NCBI GenBank assembly: GCA_041748615.1
Contig: JBGTCY010000038.1
Location: 1 to 11,336 of the forward strand
DNA: 11,336 nt
Source: JBGTCY01 sp041748615
GTDB lineage: Bacteria; Bacteroidota; Bacteroidia; Chitinophagales; CAIOSU01
Direction: 5' to 3'
The notes under the pieces: generated by a model
Databases searched by the model: none
What the model was told of the DNA's origin: nothing
Seen by the model: the letters and a program-made list of their open reading frames with translations, nothing else
Translations under genes and position numbers: made by a program
Shown: in pieces, positions 6,523 through 11,336 of the stretch
Layout of the letters: every line of letters starts with the position of its first letter
Numbering within the stretch: the first letter of the stretch is position 1

Positions 6523-7629
6523 ATGAGCGACCTCCTCAACAAAACTATTTATCATAATACCATTGAAAATTGGCTGATTTCCTTCGCCATCATCATCCTC
6601 GCTTCAATGCTCGCCCGGCTGACCTATCTCTTCATTGGCAAGGGATTGAAACAAATTACGACACGCACGAAAACCATCCTTGATGACCTGATTTTGAATA
6701 AAATGGAAAAACCCGCTATCATGCTCATTATTCTGGCGGGTTTCCGGTTCGCGATGGAACGGCTGCATTTTACCGATGGATTGGATACTTTAGTTCAAAA
6801 GACATTTATTATCCTGATTACGCTGAATGTCACCTGGTTTTTAATCCGGCTGATTGAAGCGTTCATTGAAGCCTATTTGATTCCCTATTCAAAGCGGGAT
6901 GACAACACAATGGACAACCAGATGATTCTGCTCATTGAACGGATTATGCGGGTGGTGATTTGGACGATTGGCATCATCTCGGGGCTGAATAATGCAGGGT
7001 TTGATGTTGGCGCGATGCTCACCGGTCTCGGCATCGGTGGATTGGCGCTGGCGCTTGCCGCGCAGGATACGGTTAAAAATATCTTTGGCGGGGTGATGAT
7101 TTTCATGGACCGCCCTTTCCGGCTGGGCGACCGCATTAAAATCAGCGAGATTGACGGATTTGTGGAATATATTGGTGTGCGCAGCACGCGCGTCAGAACA
7201 TTGCAGGGCAGGCTCATCACCATTCCCAACGCGCACTTTTCAGACCGCGCGATTGAAAACATCACCATCGAACCGGCACGCAGGGTGAATACCACGCTCG
7301 GTCTTACCTACGACACCCCGCCCGAAAAAATCGGGCTTGCGATTCAACTGCTTAGAAAAATTTCCGATGACAATAAACACCTGATTGAAAATGAACGCAC
7401 CATGATTTTCTTCGAAAAATTCAACGCGTATTCATTAGATGTCAACTTCTATTATTTCATCCGGAAAGAAAGCAGCATTTTTGAAACGCAAACGGAGTTG
7501 AATAAACAAATCCTCAAAGCTTTTAATGAAAACGGGCTTGAATTTGCATTCCCGACTCAAACATTACACGCGAACATTTCGCAAAACAATGATTCAGAAG
7601 AATTAGCGCCAGCGGAAGTAAAGTCTTAA
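6523..7629 (+). CDS. MscS-family mechanosensitive ion channel
   Basis: This inner-membrane channel would open under membrane tension to release solutes during hypo-osmotic shock. It has 368 residues. Hydrophobic segments lie at about 17-39, 62-78, 95-117 and 139-157, and the pore-lining helix at about 162-190 is rich in Gly and Ala (AMLTGLGIGGLALALAAQD). The MscS signature follows: NIFGGVMIFMDRPFRLGDRI at 186-205, then the beta domain with YIGVRSTRVRT at 216-226 and ITIPNAHFSD at 232-241. The C-terminal alpha-beta vestibule reaches about 352, with a polar tail. It has more helices than E. coli MscS (three), as in the common medium-length variants. A -7 element lies just upstream. It converges on the Kazal lipoprotein gene with 10 bases between stops. 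Family is certain; ion preference is not. Confidence 0.96.
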   Translation: MSDLLNKTIYHNTIENWLISFAIIILASMLARLTYLFIGKGLKQITTRTKTILDDLILNKMEKPAIMLIILAGFRFAMERLHFTDGLDTLVQKTFIILITLNVTWFLIRLIEAFIEAYLIPYSKRDDNTMDNQMILLIERIMRVVIWTIGIISGLNNAGFDVGAMLTGLGIGGLALALAAQDTVKNIFGGVMIFMDRPFRLGDRIKISEIDGFVEYIGVRSTRVRTLQGRLITIPNAHFSDRAIENITIEPARRVNTTLGLTYDTPPEKIGLAIQLLRKISDDNKHLIENERTMIFFEKFNAYSLDVNFYYFIRKESSIFETQTELNKQILKAFNENGLEFAFPTQTLHANISQNNDSEELAPAEVKS

Positions 7630-7639
7630 TAACCGGTAT

Positions 7640-7855
7640 TCAGGGACAAGGACCGCCTATCCACGCCCTCACCCCGTTTCTCTGCGCGAAACATTGATTT
7701 TGGTAAGTTATATCATCACATCCGCACACGGGATTATAATCCGGCTGACAAAATTGATTCGGGTCAACCAAACTGTAATCATAACAGTCCACCGTTTTGC
7801 CACATGCCAGCAAAAAAACACAAGCCGTAAAAATCAGCGCTGAAAATTTCATCAT
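7640..7855 (-). CDS. Kazal-domain lipoprotein
   Basis: This is a 71-residue predicted lipoprotein. A short hydrophobic signal ends in a lipobox, FLLAC, with lipid-attachment Cys18. The mature part is a single Kazal-like domain with six cysteines (24, 36, 44, 46, 55, 70) and the hallmark YNPVCGCDDITYQNQC at 40-55 followed by GV and GPC. Kazal domains are canonical serine-protease inhibitors, and the CGCD variant is common in bacterial versions. A surface or periplasmic protease-inhibitor role is inferred; the scissile loop cannot be assigned here. Two ATG codons are adjacent (7855 and 7852). The -7 element at 7857-7864 would start transcription near 7852, so the second ATG, giving MKFSALIFTAC, may be the true start. 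Confidence 0.88.
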   Translation of the reverse strand: MMKFSALIFTACVFLLACGKTVDCYDYSLVDPNQFCQPDYNPVCGCDDITYQNQCFAQRNGVRAWIGGPCP

Positions 7856-7856
7856 T

Positions 7857-7864
7857 CAAATTTA
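7857..7864 (-). promoter_or_regulatory. Bacteroidota -7 element abutting the Kazal lipoprotein start
   Basis: On the minus strand TAAATTTG matches TAnnTTTG exactly and ends one base before the first ATG. Transcription would begin at or inside the start codons, suggesting an almost leaderless mRNA. No convincing -33 box was found. Confidence 0.45.
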
Positions 7865-7929
7865 ACGAGATGTTGCGGTGTTTATGTTGGTAATCTTTCA
7901 AAGGTGCAGGTATTTGAATGTTAGTTAGC

Positions 7930-7992
7930 GGTCAATAGTCAATAGTCCATAGTCCATAGTCCACGGTCAACGGACCACAGACCACGGTCAAC
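7930..7992 (+). repeat. Degenerate heptamer tandem repeat, nine units
   Basis: Nine consecutive 7-base units read GGTCAAT, AGTCAAT, AGTCCAT, AGTCCAT, AGTCCAC, GGTCAAC, GGACCAC, AGACCAC, GGTCAAC. Variation is mostly transitions (A/G at position 1, C/T at position 7) on an RGTCMAY consensus. Units GGTC and GACC are complementary, so short hairpins can form. Similar intergenic heptamer arrays occur in other Bacteroidota genomes. It does not have the repeat-spacer form of a CRISPR. Confidence 0.85.
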
Positions 7993-8100
7993 AGCCGGAT
8001 TTTTATTATTCCAAGGTGCATCTTAAAATTTCACAAAATCCAAATTGAGACTAATTTCTAACGACTTACGATTGACATCTAATGATAACATCAAGTGGAT

Positions 8101-8210
8101 GTATGAATTATTACAATTTTGTGTAAACAGTGTTTATACTGGTTGCCGTCCCTCGACACTCGTCCCTCGTCCCTTTTGAAAAAAATGGTACAACATACAA
8201 TAATTCATAC
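8101..8210 (-). mobile_element. MITE-like element, copy 2, with perfect 12-bp terminal inverted repeats
   Basis: The ends GTATGAATTATT (8101-8112) and AATAATTCATAC (8199-8210) are perfect 12-bp inverted repeats bounding 110 bases. The core 8141-8174 is the reverse complement of the GGGACGAGGGAC core of copy 1 at 3372-3406, so the copies lie in opposite orientation. No reading frame of note is inside and no direct target duplication is evident at the edges. Small size, terminal repeats and intergenic position suggest a non-autonomous mobile or REP-like element; no transposase in this window could move it. Confidence 0.7.
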
Positions 8211-8253
8211 TCCCCATCAAAAATTCCAGCATTCCCCTCCAACATACTATCGC

Positions 8254-8261
8254 TATTTTTG
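8254..8261 (+). promoter_or_regulatory. Bacteroidota -7 element for the thioesterase-smpB pair
   Basis: TATTTTTG fits TAnnTTTG exactly and ends eight bases before the ATG at 8270. A transcript would start near 8266, with a leader of only a few bases. This makes the in-frame GTG at 8261 an unlikely start codon. Confidence 0.45.
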
Positions 8262-8269
8262 TGCTCCTG

Positions 8270-8668
8270 ATGAAAAATATTTTCCAGCCCGGTGAAAAAA
8301 AGTTTTTTGATAAAACGGTAACGCATGAAGATACTGCAGCGTTCGAAAGCGGGCTGGTACATCCCGTTTATTCGACCTTCGCGCTGGCAAGAGATGCTGA
8401 GTGGACCTGCCGTCTGTTTGTGCTGGAGATGAAAGAGGATGATGAAGAAGGCATCGGCACTTTCATTTCCGTTGAGCATCAGTCACCGGCTTTCATTGGA
8501 GAAACCGTGCAATTCACGTCAACGCTAAATGAAGTCAGCGGCAACCAGGTGGTGTGCGGCTTCGAGGCTAAAGTGGCGGACAGGGTCATCGCTGCGGGAA
8601 AACAAATTCAGAAAATTTTGAAGAAAGAAAAAATAGAAACGCTTTTCCAAAAAATCAAACATGGCTGA
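8270..8668 (+). CDS. Hotdog-fold thioesterase, fluoroacetyl-CoA thioesterase (FlK)-like
   Basis: This 132-residue cytoplasmic protein probably hydrolyses an acyl-CoA thioester. The fold pattern is that of the FlK-like hotdog family: VHPVYSTFALARDAEWTC (30-47), GIGTFISVEHQSPAF (61-75), a central strand region and a final VIAAGKQIQKIL. The residues aligning with the FlK triad Thr-Glu-His are T36, E44 and H70, with spacings of 8 and 26 identical to those recalled for FlK (T42, E50, H76). A glycine seven residues before the His (G63) is also kept. Fluoroacetate resistance is not implied, since most family members have other or unknown substrates. Its last eight bases overlap smpB (ATGGCTGA), so the two are probably translationally coupled. 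ATG 8270 is chosen over GTG 8261 because the latter lies in the promoter element. Confidence 0.85.
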   Translation: MKNIFQPGEKKFFDKTVTHEDTAAFESGLVHPVYSTFALARDAEWTCRLFVLEMKEDDEEGIGTFISVEHQSPAFIGETVQFTSTLNEVSGNQVVCGFEAKVADRVIAAGKQIQKILKKEKIETLFQKIKHG

Positions 8669-9113
8669 AACCATCCACATCCGGAATCGAAGAGCGTCCT
8701 TTGATTTTCATTTAATGGAAAACCAGGTCGCGGGGTTGCAACTCACCGGCACTGAAATTAAATCACTGCGGCAGGGAAAGGCATCCCTCAGCGATGCGTT
8801 TTGCATTTTCAGAAACGATGAATTGTGGGTGAAAAACATGCACATCACCGAATACGAAAAAGGCACTTATTCCAACCATGAACCGTTGCGCCTCCGGAAA
8901 TTATTATTGCGAAAAACCGAACTCAACAAACTGCAAAAGAAAATAAAAGAAAAAGGGTTGACTATAATTCCCGTGTCTGTTTTTATTTCGGAACGGGGTT
9001 TTGCCAAAATGGAAATCGCGCTGGCGAAAGGCAAAAAAACACATGACAAACGCGAAAGCATCAAAGCCAAAGACAGCAAACGCGAATTAGACAGGGTGAT
9101 GAAGAAAAGATAA
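8661..9113 (+). CDS. smpB: SsrA-binding protein SmpB
   Basis: SmpB binds tmRNA and brings it to stalled ribosomes for trans-translation, freeing the ribosome and tagging the unfinished protein. The 150-residue length is typical. The N-terminal part reads NRRASFDFHL (9-18), then the hallmark LTGTEIKSLRQGKASLSDAF (28-47). The OB-fold continues through ITEYEKGTYSNHEPLRLRKLL. The basic C-terminal tail GKKTHDKRESIKAKDSKRE (124-142) is the part that occupies the decoding centre and mRNA channel in known structures. It overlaps the upstream thioesterase gene by eight bases, so both are likely on one transcript. No tmRNA gene (ssrA) is seen in this window. Its stop lies six bases from the convergent pcm stop. 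Confidence 0.98.
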   Translation: MAETIHIRNRRASFDFHLMENQVAGLQLTGTEIKSLRQGKASLSDAFCIFRNDELWVKNMHITEYEKGTYSNHEPLRLRKLLLRKTELNKLQKKIKEKGLTIIPVSVFISERGFAKMEIALAKGKKTHDKRESIKAKDSKRELDRVMKKR

Positions 9114-9119
9114 TTCCCG

Positions 9120-9788
9120 TTACCACACCTTCCCCTTCAACATCGGCACGAATTTGAAATTTTCAAACGATTCCTGTTCAAACTCGCTTTCACCCTTTTT
9201 GATAATCCGCTGCATTTGCTGAACTTCCCCTTTGCCGAATGGCATCACTAAAATTCCTCCCACTTTCAATTGTTGCAGCAACTTCAACGGCTGCTCCGGC
9301 ACGGCAGCCGTAATCAGCACTTTATCGAAGGGCGCGAAAGACGGCAATCCTTCAAAACCATCACCATAAAAAAAACGAATATTTGGCAAATGCATCGCTT
9401 CAATCAGTTCCTTGGCGCGTTCGTTCAGTTTTTTATGCCGCTCAATCGTAAATACCCTCGCGCCCAGGTAACTCAACACGCTTGCCTGGTAGCCGGAGCC
9501 GGTGCCAACTTCCAGAATCTTATCCCTGCGCTGCACTTCGAGCAACTGTGTCTGGTATGCCACCGTGAATGGCTGCGAAATCGTCTGCCCCTCGCCAATC
9601 TGAAACGCCTTGTCTTCATAAGCTGACTCCACAAATGCCGTATCAAAAAAATAATGACGCGGAATATTGGCGATTGCGTCCAGCACCGCTTCATCCGTAA
9701 TCCCTTTCTCTTTAATGATTTCAACCAACTGCTTCCGCAATCCCTTATGCCGGTAATTATCTTCCAGGTTAAATAAAAATTTATTCAT
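9120..9788 (-). CDS. pcm: Protein-L-isoaspartate O-methyltransferase
   Basis: Using S-adenosylmethionine, this cytoplasmic enzyme methylates isoaspartyl residues that form in ageing proteins and starts their repair. It has 222 residues, close to the usual size. It shows RHYFFDTAFVESAYEDKAF (44-62), the family signature IGEGQTISQPFTVAYQTQLL (64-83), SAM motif I with ILEVGTGSGY (91-100), acidic E116 for the SAM ribose, YGDGFEGLP (141-149), FDKVLITAAVPEQP (154-167) and a C-terminal FVPM strand. A -7 element ends five bases before its ATG, so the mRNA may be nearly leaderless. It converges with smpB and is divergent from the phosphohexomutase. Confidence 0.97.
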   Translation of the reverse strand: MNKFLFNLEDNYRHKGLRKQLVEIIKEKGITDEAVLDAIANIPRHYFFDTAFVESAYEDKAFQIGEGQTISQPFTVAYQTQLLEVQRRDKILEVGTGSGYQASVLSYLGARVFTIERHKKLNERAKELIEAMHLPNIRFFYGDGFEGLPSFAPFDKVLITAAVPEQPLKLLQQLKVGGILVMPFGKGEVQQMQRIIKKGESEFEQESFENFKFVPMLKGKVW

Positions 9789-9792
9789 GCCG

Positions 9793-9800
9793 CAAATTTA
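9793..9800 (-). promoter_or_regulatory. Bacteroidota -7 element for pcm
   Basis: On the minus strand TAAATTTG is an exact TAnnTTTG match, four bases from the pcm ATG, placing the predicted transcript start at or beside the start codon. Confidence 0.45.
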
Positions 9801-10017
9801 CTGCTTGAAACAGAGAAACGATTTTGATTTTCCCGCGCTTCATGTTGAATTCCTACCGCGTTGGTCAGTTACGATTTTATATCCGGAAAAAATTTTGTGC
9901 TTGTTTCATTCGTCTGTGTCTTTCTTTGACTCGCAGCGTTGCGCGATGTGAGTTCTTTACCTCCGGGCGTGGAAAACTCATCACTGTCATTTTACACAAT
10001 ATGTGAGTGTTAACCCT

Positions 10018-10025
10018 TATTTTTG
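10018..10025 (+). promoter_or_regulatory. Bacteroidota -7 element for the phosphohexomutase
   Basis: TATTTTTG matches TAnnTTTG and lies 23 bases before the ATG at 10049, the same spacing as for the MscS-type gene. No clear -33 box was found. Confidence 0.45.
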
Positions 10026-10048
10026 CCCCCGAAAAAAAAATTATACAA

Positions 10049-11336
10049 ATGACTCCCATCAAATTCGGCACTGACGGATGGCGCGCCATCATCGCGAGAG
10101 AATACACCGTTGAAAATGTTACCCGCGTGGCGGAAGGCACCGCCAAGTGGCTCAAAGACAAAAACATGAATCCTACCGTTGTCATCGGTTATGATTGCCG
10201 TTTTGGAGGTGAAATGTTTACCGAAACAGTCGCATTGGTCATGTGCCGCCACAATATCAAAGTAAAAATCGGGAAGGGATTTGTCACCACACCCATGATT
10301 TCTTTAGGCGCAAGGGAGTTAAACGCTGACCTTGGAATTGTTATCACCGCCAGCCACAACCCGCCTTCCTACAATGGCTACAAACTCAAAGGCAGTTTTG
10401 GCGGACCGGCTACACCCGCAACCATCAGCGAGGTGGAAGAACTGATTCCCGAAAAATGCGCCCCGGCTGAAGGTTCGTTAGCTGAATATGTCAAAAAAGG
10501 CATGGTGGAATATGTTGATCTTGACACCATGTATGTGCAGCAGGTGCAGCAAAACTTCGACCTTGATGCCATCAACAAATCCGGGATTGTGCTTGCTTTT
10601 GACGCGATGTACGGAGCCGGGCAAAACGTGATTACAAAAATTTTATCTGATGCCGTATTGCTGCATTGCGATTACAATCCATCATTTAAAGGGATTGCTC
10701 CCGAACCATTGGATAAAAACCTGCAGGAACTTTCCCAACTCATCAAAGACTCCAGTGATGTGAACGCGGGTCTCGCTATTGACGGTGATGCCGACCGCAT
10801 CGCCATGTATGACGAAAAAGGAAATTACGTGGATGCCCACCACATCATTTTGTTGCTGGTGCATTACCTGCACAAACACAAGGGCATGACCGGCAAAGTG
10901 GTAACGGCTTTTTCCGTTTCCAACAAAGTGAAAAAAATGTGTGAGTTATACGGCTTGCCGCATCAAGTCACTAAAATCGGCTTCAAATACATCTGCGAAA
11001 TCATGATGAAAGACGATGTGCTTGTAGGCGGAGAAGAGTCTGGCGGCATTGCCGTGAAAGGACATATTCCCGAGCGCGATGGCATTTGGGACGGATTGGT
11101 CATTCTCGAATGGATGGCAAAAACAGGAAAATCCCTCACCCAATTGGTGAAAGAAGTCTATGATGTCGTGGGACCCTTTGCTTATGACCGCAACGACCTT
11201 CACATCACCGAAGAATTGAAGACTAAAATCATGGCGAATTGCAAACAATCAAAATTCACCGCTTTCGGCAGCAACAGCATCAGTAAGATTGAAGATATTG
11301 ACGGCTACAAGTTCTATTTTGGTGAAGACGAAACCG
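10049..11336 (+). CDS. Phosphoglucomutase/phosphomannomutase family protein (C-terminus beyond right edge)
   Basis: This cytoplasmic alpha-D-phosphohexomutase would move phosphate between C1 and C6 of a hexose, feeding sugar-nucleotide and glycogen metabolism. The visible 429 residues cover most of a protein usually about 460 long. The start is KFGTDGWRAIIAREYT (5-20). The catalytic phosphoserine loop TASHNPPSYNGYK has S102. The Mg2+ loop is DGDADR (245-250) and the sugar-specificity loop GGEESGG (327-333), followed by HIPERDGIWDGL. The fourth, phosphate-binding domain lies partly off the window. The glucose, mannose or glucosamine preference cannot be decided from these motifs. The start codon is supported by the conserved N-terminus and the upstream -7 element. 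The gene is divergent from pcm. Confidence 0.95.
   Translation, partial: MTPIKFGTDGWRAIIAREYTVENVTRVAEGTAKWLKDKNMNPTVVIGYDCRFGGEMFTETVALVMCRHNIKVKIGKGFVTTPMISLGARELNADLGIVITASHNPPSYNGYKLKGSFGGPATPATISEVEELIPEKCAPAEGSLAEYVKKGMVEYVDLDTMYVQQVQQNFDLDAINKSGIVLAFDAMYGAGQNVITKILSDAVLLHCDYNPSFKGIAPEPLDKNLQELSQLIKDSSDVNAGLAIDGDADRIAMYDEKGNYVDAHHIILLLVHYLHKHKGMTGKVVTAFSVSNKVKKMCELYGLPHQVTKIGFKYICEIMMKDDVLVGGEESGGIAVKGHIPERDGIWDGLVILEWMAKTGKSLTQLVKEVYDVVGPFAYDRNDLHITEELKTKIMANCKQSKFTAFGSNSISKIEDIDGYKFYFGEDET

Larger units (their letters stand above)
7856..8269. other. Gene-free stretch with heptamer array and MITE-like element (414 bases)
   Basis: This lies between the divergent Kazal-lipoprotein and thioesterase genes. 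It holds -7 elements at either end (7857-7864 minus, 8254-8261 plus), a degenerate heptamer array (7930-7992) and a 110-bp terminal-inverted-repeat element (8101-8210). The remainder is AT-rich with nothing recognised. Confidence 0.75.

Noticed and set aside
7930..7992. CRISPR array
   Set aside because: Units are 7 bases and directly adjacent, with no spacers, and no cas genes are present.
8111..8479. 122-residue minus-strand frame overlapping the MITE-like element and thioesterase
   Set aside because: It is antisense to a conserved enzyme and starts inside it; its product shows no recognisable domain.
9114..9119. Terminator between the convergent smpB and pcm genes
   Set aside because: The six-base gap has no room for one and no hairpin with a T-tract was seen at either gene end.
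9929..9953. Hairpin ACTCGCA / TGTGAGT in the pcm-phosphohexomutase intergenic region
   Set aside because: The stem is only seven pairs with one mismatch, lacks a T-tract and matches no RNA family I recognise; nothing else is seen in this 260-base gap apart from the two -7 elements.
9877..10185. 102-residue minus-strand frame upstream of and across the phosphohexomutase start
   Set aside because: Antisense to the conserved N-terminus FGTDGWR, with no family resemblance.

Overview
The window looks like ordinary chromosome from a member of the Bacteroidota, probably near the Chitinophagales or Sphingobacteriales. This is inferred from several signs. Five genes have a TAnnTTTG motif, the Bacteroidota -7 promoter element, within 30 bases of the start, and no clear Shine-Dalgarno sites were seen. 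The protein families and the intergenic repeats also fit: degenerate heptamers, 'CCACAAAG'-type palindromes and GGGACGAGGGAC elements. Base composition is moderate and no phage, integrase or transposase gene is visible.

Left part (1-3307). A sigma-54-dependent response regulator runs off the left edge on the minus strand. Upstream of it on the same strand is a small secreted PepSY-like protein, with its own terminator and a sigma-54-type -24/-12 promoter candidate. A 419-base gene-free stretch with a long palindromic repeat follows, then a plus-strand Na+:amino-acid (AGCS) symporter.

Middle (3308-7855). A large hybrid histidine kinase (HK-REC-Hpt) on the minus strand converges on the symporter. 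It could feed the sigma-54 regulator through a phosphorelay, but this is inference from domain order and proximity. Upstream of the kinase lies a VapBC toxin-antitoxin remnant: an intact-looking VapB antitoxin followed directly by a VapC toxin cut to 36 residues. Divergent from it is an MscS-type mechanosensitive channel, which converges on a small Kazal-domain lipoprotein.

Right part (7856-11336). A second gene-free stretch holds a nine-unit heptamer array and a 110-bp element with perfect 12-bp terminal inverted repeats. A related, degraded copy of that element lies in opposite orientation at 3334-3447. Then come an FlK-like hotdog thioesterase overlapping smpB (trans-translation), a convergent pcm (protein-isoaspartate repair), and a divergent phosphohexomutase that runs off the right edge.

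I do not see a clearly new multi-gene system. The most distinctive signals are the possible sigma-54 regulator/PepSY target pair, the toxin-less VapB, the mobile-like repeat family and the permuted inverted repeat in front of the response regulator.
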